From: Firmicutes bacterium UBA1739
Lineage (GTDB): Bacteria > Bacillota > Clostridia > Peptostreptococcales > Anaerovoracaceae
Assembly (NCBI GenBank): GCA_002315385.1
Contig: DCHZ01000023.1
Span: 19,333-83,332, forward strand
Length of the DNA: 64,000 nucleotides
Direction: 5' to 3'
Part shown: piece by piece, positions 55,076 to 63,969 of the stretch
How positions within the stretch are numbered: position 1 is the first letter of the stretch
Layout: each line of letters starts with the position of its first letter
The notes under the pieces: model-generated
What the model saw: only the letters and a program-made list of their open reading frames with translations
Database searches by the model: none
What the model was told of the DNA's origin: nothing
Translations under genes and position numbers: made by a program

Positions 55076-55882
55076 TCAGTCATTTCTGGATTTTCCGACG
55101 AACAGTGTGCCGACAGGTTCCCCTTTGAGAATCTTATATATATCTTCAGGTCTCTTTCCGTTGGTAATGGTAGCATTGATTCCCTGAGAGGTGGCAAGGG
55201 TAGCCGCCTGAAGCTTTGTTTTCATCCCGCCGGTTCCTCTTCTTGAACCTGCACCTCCCGCCAAAGAATAAACACTGTCATCGATAGTTTCTATTCTGTT
55301 AATCAGCTTTGCATTAGGATACAGTCTTGGATCCGCATCGTAAAATCCGTTAATATCGGAGAGAATAATCAGATGCTTTGCATTGCACAAAACCGCTACT
55401 ACCGCTGAAAGCATATCGTTGTCTCCGAAGAGTGTTTCTACTGATTCAATTTCTGTGTAGCTTACAGAATCGTTTTCGTTTACAACAGGAATAACTCCCA
55501 TTTCCAGAAGTGCATAGAAAGTATTTGTAAGGTTTTCCTTTTTTTCTTCAACTTCTATATCTTCCGCATTCAGAAGAATCTGCCCGATGGTTTTGTTGTA
55601 ATCCCCGAAAAATTTATCGTACCAGAACATGATGTTGCACTGGCCGACTGCGGCGGTAGCCTGTTTCATACGGATAGTTGAAGGGGGTTCGGCAAGCTTC
55701 AGTTTATTTCTTCCTGTGGCTATTGCACCGGAAGATACAAGAATCACTTCATAACCCATATTATGAACGTCAGATAATACGCAGGCAAGCCGGTCAAAAG
55801 CACGGAGGTCGTTTTTTCCGGATTCATTAGTCAGGGTGGAAGTGCCAACTTTAACTACGATTCTGTTATTAATAAGTCCCAT
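55076..55882 (-). CDS. proB: Glutamate 5-kinase, short form without PUA domain
   Basis: ProB phosphorylates glutamate to glutamate 5-phosphate, the first step to proline. The 268-residue protein has VVKVGTSTLTN at the start, LVSSGAIATGRNKL, NENDSVSYTEIE, ILSDINGFYDADPR and GAGSRRGTGGMKTKLQAA, as in the amino-acid kinase domain. It stops about where the PUA domain of E. coli ProB would begin, as in many Gram-positive forms. proA is not adjacent. GAGGTG precedes the ATG on the minus strand. Confidence 0.92.
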   Translation of the reverse strand: MGLINNRIVVKVGTSTLTNESGKNDLRAFDRLACVLSDVHNMGYEVILVSSGAIATGRNKLKLAEPPSTIRMKQATAAVGQCNIMFWYDKFFGDYNKTIGQILLNAEDIEVEEKKENLTNTFYALLEMGVIPVVNENDSVSYTEIESVETLFGDNDMLSAVVAVLCNAKHLIILSDINGFYDADPRLYPNAKLINRIETIDDSVYSLAGGAGSRRGTGGMKTKLQAATLATSQGINATITNGKRPEDIYKILKGEPVGTLFVGKSRND

Positions 55883-55956
55883 TATTGCACCTCGGTATAA
55901 TTTTATTATAGAAATTATTATAACATTAAAATGGATATTATAAAAGATATTATTTT

Positions 55957-57330
55957 CTACTTCACATCCGGAAGAGATTTGAAGCTTTCGGCCAGAACGG
56001 CATCCGTAGGAATATAATCATCCATTTTGCCGTCATGGAATTTTTCGTAAGCATACATATCGAAATATCCTGTACCTGTGAGACCGAACAGAATCGTTTT
56101 TTCTTCGCCGGTTTCTTTGCATTTCATGGCTTCATCAATAGCGACTTTAATTGCGTGACTGCTTTCGGGTGCGGGAAGGATTCCTTCCACACGGGCGAAC
56201 TGCTCGGCAGCTGCGAAAACATCTGTCTGGGGAACTGATACAGCTTCCATCAGTCCGTCATCATAGAGCTGAGAAAGTGTAGAACTCATTCCGTGATATC
56301 TGAGACCGCCGGCATGATTTGCGGAAGGAATGAAGCCGCTTCCCAGGGTGTACATTTTAGCCAGAGGACAAACTTTTCCCGTATCGCAGTAATCGTAAGC
56401 ATAAACTCCTCTCGAAAGGCTCGGACATGAAGCCGGTTCCACTGCGATAAATCTGTAGTCGGCTTCGCCGCGGAGCTTTTCTCCCATGAAAGGAGAAATA
56501 AGACCGCCGAGGTTTGAACCGCCTCCGGCACAGCCGATAATTACATCGGGTCGGATTCCGTATTTGTCCATTGCGGCCTTGGTTTCAAGACCTATTATTG
56601 ACTGATGAAGTAAAACCTGATTGAGAACGCTGCCTAATACATATCTGTACCCCTCTCTTGAGGTAGCAGCTTCAACTGCTTCCGAAATCGCACATCCGAG
56701 ACTGCCGGTTGTTCCGGGATGCTCCTGAAGGATTTTTCTGCCGACAGCTGTCTGATTTGACGGCGACGGAGTTACGGAAGCTCCGTAGGTTCTCATTACC
56801 TCGCGTCTGAAAGGCTTTTGCTCATAAGAAACCTTAACCATATATACACGACAGTCCAGTTCGAGATATGAGCATGCCATTGAAAGTGCCGTGCCCCACT
56901 GACCGGCACCGGTTTCTGTTGTTACTCCTTTGAGACCCTGATGCTTTGCGTAGTAAGCCTGGGCAATGGCAGAATTCAGCTTGTGGCTGCCGCTTGTATT
57001 GTTTCCTTCAAATTTGTAATAAATTTTTGCCGGAGTACCAAGCTTTTCTTCCAGACAGTATGCTCTGACGAGAGGAGCGGGACGATACATTTTGTAAAAA
57101 TCAAGAATATCCTGAGGGATAGGGATGTAGGGAGTGTGATCGTCCAGTTCCTGTTTCACAAGCTCTTTGCAGAATACATGCTCCAGTTCTTCGGCAGTTA
57201 TCGGTTTGTGAGTTGACGGATTGAGCAGGGGAGCAGGTTTGTTTTTCATATCGGCTCTGAGATTATACCATGCTTTTGGCATTTCACTTTCTTCAAGATA
57301 GATTTTGTAGGGGATTTTTTCTTTTGACAT
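55957..57330 (-). CDS. trpB: Tryptophan synthase beta chain, TrpB2 type
   Basis: TrpB joins indole and serine to tryptophan with PLP. The 457-residue protein is longer than TrpB1 and has the TrpB2 traits: RPAPLVRAYCLEEKLGTPAKIYYKFE, the PLP Lys in NTSGSHKLNSAIAQ, TETGAGQWGTALS and GCAGGGSNLGGL. No trpA or other trp gene is near. It is preceded by a Trp T-box, so it is switched on by tryptophan shortage. It may serve for indole salvage or condense with another substrate. Confidence 0.93.
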   Translation of the reverse strand: MSKEKIPYKIYLEESEMPKAWYNLRADMKNKPAPLLNPSTHKPITAEELEHVFCKELVKQELDDHTPYIPIPQDILDFYKMYRPAPLVRAYCLEEKLGTPAKIYYKFEGNNTSGSHKLNSAIAQAYYAKHQGLKGVTTETGAGQWGTALSMACSYLELDCRVYMVKVSYEQKPFRREVMRTYGASVTPSPSNQTAVGRKILQEHPGTTGSLGCAISEAVEAATSREGYRYVLGSVLNQVLLHQSIIGLETKAAMDKYGIRPDVIIGCAGGGSNLGGLISPFMGEKLRGEADYRFIAVEPASCPSLSRGVYAYDYCDTGKVCPLAKMYTLGSGFIPSANHAGGLRYHGMSSTLSQLYDDGLMEAVSVPQTDVFAAAEQFARVEGILPAPESSHAIKVAIDEAMKCKETGEEKTILFGLTGTGYFDMYAYEKFHDGKMDDYIPTDAVLAESFKSLPDVK

Positions 57331-57428
57331 TTTTCTGTCTCCTTTCTGTTCTGTATCGGGACAGGAAACAACGGAACCTTAAAGAAAATCATAAAATGTG
57401 TTTTATAAGGTTTCACGGATTTTCGGAT

Positions 57429-57733
57429 AAAAAAATCCTGTCCCGCAAATTGTTTTGCTGGGACAGGAATAATATTCTTCCTGCGGTGCCACCCGGCTTG
57501 GTGAAAAAAATCACCCACTCAGCACGTACTTTCATACGTCGGCTTTTGATTACGGAGAGCCCCGCTCCGTCTCACATACTCTGACAGCTTATCTGTAAAA
57601 TACATAAGCCGATAGCTGTCATTTCTGATTGCCCTTGGAAGTCCATTCGGTTTTATTTTCTCTGCCGCAATCGCACCATCTGCAGCTCTCTGAAAGAGAA
57701 GTGATAAAACTTACTCACTCTTCTTCAACGGTT
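57429..57733 (-). promoter_or_regulatory. T-box riboswitch (tryptophan)
   Basis: On the minus strand the core GGGTGGCACCGCAGG lies at 57494-57480. The specifier codon is probably TGG at 57645-57643 in the context GAATGGACTTCC. The terminator (57468-57429) has a CCTGTCCC/GGGACAGG stem extended by GCAAA pairing and a T run. Context and codon fit the trpB2 gene downstream. Confidence 0.93.
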
Positions 57734-57739
57734 TAGTGC

Positions 57740-57768
57740 ATTCTAAACCCAAATTGCAGAAATGTCAA
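57740..57768 (-). promoter_or_regulatory. SigA promoter of the Trp T-box/trpB2 unit
   Basis: TTGACA (57768-57763) and TAGAAT (57745-57740) on the minus strand with a 17-base spacer, the same pair of hexamers as the infC promoter. Confidence 0.87.
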
Positions 57769-57866
57769 GTCGAAAATGATTTTTTTTGAATTATTTACAG
57801 ATGTATCTTTTCACAGGCTTCCGGATAGGAGCTGCGGCAATTACTGTTTCCGTTCGATGAATAACT

Positions 57867-60497
57867 CTATTTTCCCAGCTTTCTCTGAATGAGTTTTATT
57901 ATCTCCATAATCGGAATGATTGATACGGATAATCCCAGTGCCACCATAAATTCCCTGAGTGATATGGCCTCAAAGCCAAAGGCTGATGCCAGGAAAGGAA
58001 CAAATATTACCGATATTGTAAGAATCAGTGATACCGTCATCGAAGCCAGCAGCCATCTGTTCGGTTTTTTCAGAGAGAAAATGGACTCTCTTCTTGAACG
58101 CATATTAAATGAATGGAATATCTCCACCAAAGAAAGTGTCAGAAAAGCCATTGTCATTCCGTCGGCACTTGAGGCAATTTCCCAGACACCGGATTCCATA
58201 TAGTGACCTGTAAAGTATGAGAGCAGAGTAAGCCCGGCTATGATGAAGCCCTGAAATACTATATCGAATCCCATGCCACCGGAGAAGATCCCTTCATCAG
58301 GGTTTCTGGGCGGTTTGTCCATAATATTGCCTTCGCTTTTTTCCATACCGAGAGCCAGTGCCGGGAAGCAGTCTGTAATCAGATTTATCCAGAGCAGATG
58401 AACAGGTTTTAATATAACAAAACCCATAAGCGTTGCGGCGAAAATCGAAATAACTTCCGCAAGATTTGAGGAAAGCAGAAATTGAATCGACTTTCTGATA
58501 TTATCATATATTTTTCGCCCTTCTTCGACAGCGGCCACAATGGTGGCAAAATTATCATCTGCCAGAACCATGTCTGCAACATTTTTTGTTACATCTGTTC
58601 CTGTGATCCCCATTCCGATTCCGATATCTGCGTTTTTTATGGACGGTGCATCGTTGACACCGTCACCGGTCATGGCTGTAATATGGTTGTTTGCTCTCCA
58701 CGCATTTACTATCCGTACCTTATGCTCGGGCTGAACCCGGGCGTAAACCGTATATTTGCCGATGCTCTGATTCAGTTCTTCTTCGCTGATTTCGTTCAGC
58801 TGCGCACCGGTTATAGCAAAATGCCGATCATCCAGGATACCCAGCTGTTTTGCGATGGCTGAAGCTGTATCGATATGGTCTCCGGTTATCATTATAGGAG
58901 TGATGCCGGCATGCCGGCATTCATCTATGGCAACTTTTACCTCGGGGCGGATCGGATCTATCATTCCGGAAAGACCGATGAAGCATAAATCCTGCTCGAG
59001 GAAAGCGGGATCTGAGGAGAGGGGATTTTCGTTCCAGTTTCTCATTGCGCCGCAGAGTACTCTCAGAGCCGAATCGGCCATGGCTTTGTTTGACGCAAGA
59101 ATCTCCTGCTTCAGTTTATCGTTCATAGGGATGCTTTCTTTACCGTCCCAATAGTGGGTACAGAGTCTCAGAACCTCATCAGGAGCACCTTTGGTAAACT
59201 GAATCAGTCTGCCGGACCGGTGTCTGCATACCACAGACATCATCTTTCGCGATGAGTCGAAAGGAGCTTCCGATATTCTGGTATATTCTTTTTCATAGTC
59301 AGCGGTACCCAGCTTAATGGAATCATTTACCAGTGCACATTCGGTGGGTTCTCCGATGGCTTCGTTGTTTTCGTCCGGTTCGGCATCGCAGCACAGCGAC
59401 ATTCCCATGGCCAGCAGTTTTTCGTCTGCTGAAGAATGTCTGACAACAGTCATTTTATTCTGTGTCAGGGTTCCGGTTTTATCCGAACAGATTATCTGGG
59501 TACAGCCCAGAGTTTCGACAGCCGTCAGTTTTCTGATAACAGCATTCCTTTTGGACATGTTGGTAACGCCGATGGAAAGCACGATGGTTACTACCGCAGC
59601 CAGACCTTCCGGAATTGCCGCTACCGCCAGGCTGACAGCAATCATGAAAGTATTAAGGATAATAGGAAGATTAATTCCTCTGCCGACCCGGATCAGGCTC
59701 ACCGCAAAAATCAGTACACATATTCCGAGAACCATTATACTGAGAATTTTACTGAGCTGGGTGAGTTTTTTCTGTAAAGGTGTCTGTTCATTCCTGGCAC
59801 TGGCAAGAGCCTCCGCAATTTTACCCATTTCGGTTGACATGCCGGTGTTCGTCACCACGGCTTTACCGCGACCGTAAACAACGGTGCTGCCCATATAAAC
59901 CATATTTTTTCTGTCGCCGAGGGGAACATCCTTTTCCCCCTGAAGATTCAGGACGTCGATGAGTTTGTCTACCGGTACTGATTCGCCGGTAAGCGCGGCT
60001 TCTTCGATTTTCATGCTGGCACATTCCACAATTCTTGCATCTGCCGGCACAGCATCTCCTGCTTCAAGAATAATAATGTCGCCGGGTACAAGCTCCTCGC
60101 TTCTGACGGTCAGCTGTTTGCCGTCTCTTATTACCTTCGATGTTGCGGCTGCAATTTCCTGCAGGGCTTCAATGGCTTTTTCGGCCTTTGTTTCCTGAAA
60201 TACCCCCAGAGCTGAGTTGATTATTACAACAAACAGTATGATAATAACATCGGCAAAGGATTCGTGAGAATAAGCTGCGGTTATTCCGGAAATGACGGCA
60301 GCAATGATTAGTATGATTATCATGGGATCTGCCATTTGTTTGAAGAATCTTTTGATGACGGAATCTTTTTTTCCTTCCCTGAGCCTGTTGGAACCGTGTT
60401 CATTTAATTTCAGTGCAGCCTCTTCAGCGCTCAGACCGTTTTTGCAGGTGTTGAGATTCTCCATCACCTGACTGATTTCGCTTAGGTATTCTTTCAT
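57867..60497 (-). CDS. P-type cation ATPase (Ca2+-ATPase-like, type II)
   Basis: An 876-residue P-type ATPase. It has the actuator TGES motif, the PEGL sequence in M4 (VAAIPEGLAAVV), the phosphorylation site CSDKTGTLTQNKM, KGAPDEVL in the nucleotide domain, MITGDHIDTA and TGDGVNDAPSIK. About ten membrane helices are present. These are features of SERCA/PMCA-like Ca2+ pumps; some bacterial homologues carry Mn2+. It lies downstream of the Mn riboswitch and mntP on the same strand, which keeps Mn2+ export possible. A 180-base gap precedes it. Confidence 0.93.
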   Translation of the reverse strand: MKEYLSEISQVMENLNTCKNGLSAEEAALKLNEHGSNRLREGKKDSVIKRFFKQMADPMIIILIIAAVISGITAAYSHESFADVIIILFVVIINSALGVFQETKAEKAIEALQEIAAATSKVIRDGKQLTVRSEELVPGDIIILEAGDAVPADARIVECASMKIEEAALTGESVPVDKLIDVLNLQGEKDVPLGDRKNMVYMGSTVVYGRGKAVVTNTGMSTEMGKIAEALASARNEQTPLQKKLTQLSKILSIMVLGICVLIFAVSLIRVGRGINLPIILNTFMIAVSLAVAAIPEGLAAVVTIVLSIGVTNMSKRNAVIRKLTAVETLGCTQIICSDKTGTLTQNKMTVVRHSSADEKLLAMGMSLCCDAEPDENNEAIGEPTECALVNDSIKLGTADYEKEYTRISEAPFDSSRKMMSVVCRHRSGRLIQFTKGAPDEVLRLCTHYWDGKESIPMNDKLKQEILASNKAMADSALRVLCGAMRNWNENPLSSDPAFLEQDLCFIGLSGMIDPIRPEVKVAIDECRHAGITPIMITGDHIDTASAIAKQLGILDDRHFAITGAQLNEISEEELNQSIGKYTVYARVQPEHKVRIVNAWRANNHITAMTGDGVNDAPSIKNADIGIGMGITGTDVTKNVADMVLADDNFATIVAAVEEGRKIYDNIRKSIQFLLSSNLAEVISIFAATLMGFVILKPVHLLWINLITDCFPALALGMEKSEGNIMDKPPRNPDEGIFSGGMGFDIVFQGFIIAGLTLLSYFTGHYMESGVWEIASSADGMTMAFLTLSLVEIFHSFNMRSRRESIFSLKKPNRWLLASMTVSLILTISVIFVPFLASAFGFEAISLREFMVALGLSVSIIPIMEIIKLIQRKLGK

Positions 60498-60678
60498 TAT
60501 TTACCTCCTCCGGTGTTAAAGATTTATTCAATATCTTATATTAATTATGATTCGGATTCATATTACGACTGATTGCGGGATTCTCCTTCTGATTCATGAG
60601 AAATACACCCTTCCGGGTGCTCTCGGTTTTGCGTTTCGCTTATGCTTCTTTTTTCTCATTTTTTGTTATTTCGAGTGC

Positions 60679-60828
60679 CTATCTGAGTGCTTCGTTCTCG
60701 GTATCAAAGGTTGGCTGTTCTGCTACGACTTTTTCCCACTCCTTTATTCTTTGTCTGAATGCAGGATTTGTTCTTTCTTTTCTCAGCCGTCGTTTGTACG
60801 CTTCGTTGCTGAATTCATACTTCTTCAT
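60679..60828 (-). CDS. Small basic protein, 49 residues, unknown
   Basis: ATG 60828 has AAGGAG 9 bases upstream on the minus strand, so a 49-residue product (KKYEFSNEAYKRRLRKERTN at the start) is credible. It is strongly charged, probably mostly helical, without membrane helix or cysteine. No family is recognised. It stands between mntP and the P-type ATPase on the same strand. Confidence 0.6.
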   Translation of the reverse strand: MKKYEFSNEAYKRRLRKERTNPAFRQRIKEWEKVVAEQPTFDTENEALR

Positions 60829-61048
60829 TCTGAACATCTCCTTTTTTATTATATTATTAATCTGTTCTTTGACATGTCTGGATTTACGCCTGCCGTGCTG
60901 CCTCAATTGCAATAGATTGGCACCTCAATTACCATGGATACTGCTGCCATGCCTTATTCTGTCGCCTGACATACAGAAAATTATCCTGAGCAACCGGTTC
61001 AAACATGAATATGTCAGTACACCGGTATCACGTCCCGGTTAAACAGTT

Positions 61049-61609
61049 TCAGCCAATGATTCCAAGATGTTCAAGAAGTATTTTAATTCCGATAAGTATT
61101 AATACGATACCGCCAAACAATTCTGCTTTTGACTTGAATCGTGCTCCGAAAAGCTGGCCTATCTTCACTCCGGCAGCTGAAAAAGCAAATGTTATGACTC
61201 CGATAAAGCCGACAGCGAACCAGATGTTTACGTTGAGAAATGCAAAGGTAACGCCCACAGCCAGTGCATCAATGCTGGTGGCTATTGCAAGGGGAAACAT
61301 GGTTTTGAATGAAAAGGAACTGTCAAGCTCTTCGGCATCGCTGCGGGATTCTTTTATCATATTTATGCCTATGAGGGCAAGAAGAATGAAAGCAATCCAG
61401 TGGTCAACGCTGGTTATCAGATGTGCGAACTGTTTTCCCAGAAAGAATCCGATCAGCGGCATTAATGCCTGAAATCCTCCGAAGTACAAGCCTGAGACAG
61501 CGGCATGTTTCAACCTGAGTTTTTCCACAGACAGCCCTTTGCAGATGGATACCGCAAAAGCATCCATAGAAAGTGCTACCGCTATTACAAATAATTCACC
61601 TGTGCCCAT
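61049..61609 (-). CDS. mntP: Manganese efflux pump MntP
   Basis: A 186-residue membrane protein with six helices. The typical MntP features are the acidic helix motifs [14 protein letters not shown] and [14 protein letters not shown], each with an Asp in a membrane helix, and [18 protein letters not shown] 61609 has GGAGG upstream at normal spacing; the frame is open further but without such a site. The Mn riboswitch upstream agrees with export of excess Mn2+. Confidence 0.94.
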   Translation of the reverse strand: MGTGELFVIAVALSMDAFAVSICKGLSVEKLRLKHAAVSGLYFGGFQALMPLIGFFLGKQFAHLITSVDHWIAFILLALIGINMIKESRSDAEELDSSFSFKTMFPLAIATSIDALAVGVTFAFLNVNIWFAVGFIGVITFAFSAAGVKIGQLFGARFKSKAELFGGIVLILIGIKILLEHLGIIG

Positions 61610-61650
61610 AAATTTATTCCTCCTTTGAACGGATAATTGAAGAGTTAGTA

Positions 61651-61778
61651 TCAAAAAAGACTTATCTGTGTTAAAAACAGATAAGTCTCGTCATTTAATC
61701 CAAAGCCAGAATCCCGAAAACGATATCCGGGTTCAGTATGTTGACTTCGTCGCGGTTCTTCGCTGACTACTCCCTTAT
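61651..61778 (-). promoter_or_regulatory. yybP-ykoY manganese riboswitch with expression platform
   Basis: On the minus strand: AAGGGAGTAG near 61775, GTCAACATACTGA near 61742, CCCGG and CCGGGA-type paired arms, CTGGCTTTGG and then ACGAGACTT near 61690, the conserved order of the yybP-ykoY aptamer. A terminator stem (GACTTATCTG with CAGATAAGTC, 61688-61658) with six T follows. Mn2+ binding should open the terminator and turn on mntP. Confidence 0.87.
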
Positions 61779-61950
61779 TTATTTCAATATCATAATATAT
61801 TATTAGCACAAAGTCAATATTATTAATAATTATTTAATGCGGGAAGAATAATCCGGGTTACGGTTCACGGCCGAAAATATGTTTTGACGGAGTATAATAT
61901 GTGTACAGATTACAAATCAGAAATTGGAAATGACTGAAAATAGCAACATG

Positions 61951-61984
61951 CCAAACAAAATGACCCCGTTCTGAGTGAAAATCA
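61951..61984 (+). repeat. 34-bp direct repeat, copy 1
   Basis: Begins CCAAACAAAATGACCCCGTT and ends GTGAAAATCA. It is repeated at 62086-62119 with one mismatch (C to T at base 14). It lies in DNA without a supportable gene (61779-62366). Confidence 0.8.
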
Positions 61985-62085
61985 TATCGATTCATTTGCC
62001 GGCTGAAATCGTGCTTTTGAAGCCTTCCCGAAGGTTGCGGGCTGAGTTTTGGCAGGGACATTATCGAATCTCAAAAAATCAAATA

Positions 62086-62119
62086 CCAAACAAAATGACT
62101 CCGTTCTGAGTGAAAATCA
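62086..62119 (+). repeat. 34-bp direct repeat, copy 2
   Basis: Second copy of the 34-bp unit, 135 bases after the first, directly followed by the first of two related palindromes. Confidence 0.8.
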
Positions 62120-62130
62120 AATCTTGCGCA

Positions 62131-62176
62131 AAATATCTCCATATTTTCAGAAAATTCAAAATGTGGAGACATTTTT
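62131..62176. repeat. Palindromic element, copy 1
   Basis: AAATATCTCCATATTTT and, after a short loop, AAAATGTGGAGACATTTTT form an imperfect 15-17 bp inverted repeat. It resembles the element at 62297-62340. Confidence 0.7.
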
Positions 62177-62296
62177 GTGATTTTAGCGGTAATTGATACG
62201 TCTGTTTTTAATAAATAATTAAAATAAAGAAAAAATCAGGAGATAACAGGCGCAAATTTGCTCCCGGAATCGCAGAGTAATCACTTTTTTTAAAAT

Positions 62297-62340
62297 AATG
62301 TCTCCATTTTTTAAAAAATATCTAAATGTGGAGACATTTT
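62297..62340. repeat. Palindromic element, copy 2
   Basis: AATGTCTCCATTTTTT and AAATGTGGAGACATTTT form an inverted repeat of about 14 bp with an A/T-rich loop. The GTGGAGACATTTT arm is identical to that of copy 1. It may be a hairpin in RNA or an operator pair for a dimeric repressor. Confidence 0.7.
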
Positions 62341-62366
62341 CGTTGAGATTTACTTTTTGACATTTT

Positions 62367-62594
62367 CTAACCTTCAGCATACGAATTCGGTTTATCCATA
62401 ATAAGAAGATTAAGAGAATTGACAATACTATAATACTGTTGATGATCATTATTATTCATCGCTGAACCGGATAGTCGAAATATTGAAAATATAGCATCCG
62501 GCTCCGCAATGTGTATTGAAACGAAAGCCCCTGCATGATATACTTCAGCTGTGACAAAGGTTTCTGTCTGCACTCTCGCACTTTTTCTGATCAC
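62367..62594 (-). CDS. Doubtful 75-codon ORF
   Basis: A GTG-started frame with AAGGAA upstream. The translation (TFVTAEVYHAGAFVSIHIAE, then AIFSIFRLSG) looks somewhat protein-like but matches no family that is recognised. It might be a small gene, a gene remnant or chance. Between 62595 and 62747 nothing else is seen. Confidence 0.2.
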   Translation of the reverse strand: MIRKSARVQTETFVTAEVYHAGAFVSIHIAEPDAIFSIFRLSGSAMNNNDHQQYYSIVNSLNLLIMDKPNSYAEG

Positions 62595-62747
62595 CGAGAA
62601 AATTTCCTTAAGCGGTGATTAATGCCTAGGTGTCACGTTATTTGCCGCAGATGCACATTAGTCCGGCCTGCCGGGGACACACGGTAAAGTGAAGCTTAGA
62701 GTAGTGAAATTTAAGGGTAGCATTGTCAGGTATGAAAGGAAACAGTT

Positions 62748-63410
62748 ATGGTAAAATATAAATGTATGGTAATAGACCATGATGATACGGTGGTAATGAG
62801 CTCACGTAAAATTCACTATCCGTCTTTTCTTCATACTCTGGCGGAGCTGAGACCGGAAGTCAGAATGGGTTTTGATGAATTCATGGAAATATGTTTTGAA
62901 AAAGGTTTCAATTCCCTGTGCAGGGATATTCTTCATTTCTCGGATCGGGAAATGAGGCGTCAGGATGAAATCTGGATTAATGATATGCAGACAGGCATAC
63001 CGGAATTTTATCCGGGAATGCCTGAGCTGATTGAGGATTACAGAAAAGCCGGCGGAATCGTATGCGTAGTTTCACATTCGAACGAAAGCGTGATTCGCCG
63101 GGATTATAATAATGCCGGGATAAAAGACCCTGAGCTCGTTTTCGGTTGGGAGCTGGGGGAGGAAAAAAGAAAACCTTCAGCATATCCGATAGAAAGGATA
63201 ACGGAATACTACGGACTGAAGATGTCGGATATCATAGTTGTGGATGACATGAAATCGGGAAAAGAAATGGCGGAACTCTGCGGAACGGAGTTTGCGTGTG
63301 CCGGATGGTCTCATGAAGTCGAAGTGATAAGAAAGACAATGAGAAAGATTTGTACAAATTACCTGGCTACAGTGAATGAATTAAAGGATTTTATTGTCGA
63401 CAGAAAATAA
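62748..63410 (+). CDS. HAD-superfamily hydrolase
   Basis: A 220-residue phosphatase-like protein. HAD motif I is VIDHDDTVV near residue 8-16 (DxD), motif II is VVSHSNES, motif III is the Lys in KRKPSAYPI, and motif IV is IIVVDDMKSGKEMA. A helical cap domain lies between motifs I and II (about 20-95). Such proteins dephosphorylate small metabolites; the substrate is unknown. GAAAGGA precedes the ATG. No operon partner is adjacent. Confidence 0.88.
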   Translation: MVKYKCMVIDHDDTVVMSSRKIHYPSFLHTLAELRPEVRMGFDEFMEICFEKGFNSLCRDILHFSDREMRRQDEIWINDMQTGIPEFYPGMPELIEDYRKAGGIVCVVSHSNESVIRRDYNNAGIKDPELVFGWELGEEKRKPSAYPIERITEYYGLKMSDIIVVDDMKSGKEMAELCGTEFACAGWSHEVEVIRKTMRKICTNYLATVNELKDFIVDRK

Positions 63411-63669
63411 AATCCCGAGGAGCAAATAATAAAATAATCATTCAGAGTTTTTTTGTTGTGCGAGGCGAGGCTTTGACAGTATCCGGTATATTTGGAGATG
63501 TCCGGATGGAGCAGGGGAAGAAAAAACAAGGGGAAATATAGAAAAATAACGAAAATTGAAGTATAATTAAGCAGGATATCGGGATTTGGATCGATTCCGG
63601 AAAAGGTAAAACAGAGGGAAATTCAGACAACAATTATTTAAAAATAAATAAAAAAAATACAAAAAAAGC
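63411..63669 (+). other. Gap before the tRNA cluster
   Basis: No supportable gene. A TTGACA at about 63473-63478 has no -10 at suitable distance. A minus-strand frame here is the familiar antisense artefact of tRNA-Asn. Confidence 0.5.
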
Positions 63670-63698
63670 TTGACGAAATCTATTAACCTCTGTATAAT
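63670..63698 (+). promoter_or_regulatory. SigA promoter of the tRNA cluster
   Basis: TTGACG (63670-63675) and TATAAT (63693-63698) with a 17-base spacer, 56 bases before tRNA-Asn. Confidence 0.85.
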
Positions 63699-63754
63699 AA
63701 CTATTGTCGCTAAACGAAAGGCAAAACAAATAACAGAGTTTAGTGGCAGGATGT

Positions 63755-63829
<75 letters not shown>

Positions 63830-63839
63830 TTTTTTTTCC

Positions 63840-63927
63840 GCCGGGGTGGCGGAATTGGCAGACGCCCGGGACTTAAAATCCCGTGAGATTTTATCTCGTA
63901 CCGGTTCGACCCCGGTCCCCGGCACCA
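63840..63927 (+). tRNA. tRNA-Leu (TAA), CCA encoded
   Basis: Acceptor arms GCCGGGG and CCCCGGC pair; the anticodon loop CTTAAAA gives TAA at 63874-63876; a long variable arm (GTGAGATTTTATCTCGT) is typical of class II tRNA-Leu; the T arm has GGTTCGACCCC. CCA is encoded. Confidence 0.95.
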
Positions 63928-63969
63928 TTTTCAGCCTGTAGCTGATATAAAACTTAATAACCCAGATAT

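Noticed and set aside
59317..59877. 186-codon plus-strand ORF
   Set aside because: Antisense to the catalytic core of the P-type ATPase; no ribosome binding site or family pattern.
61951..62340. CRISPR array
   Set aside because: There are only two copies of the repeat, with a 101-base interval that is too long and no regular spacing, and no cas gene in the window.
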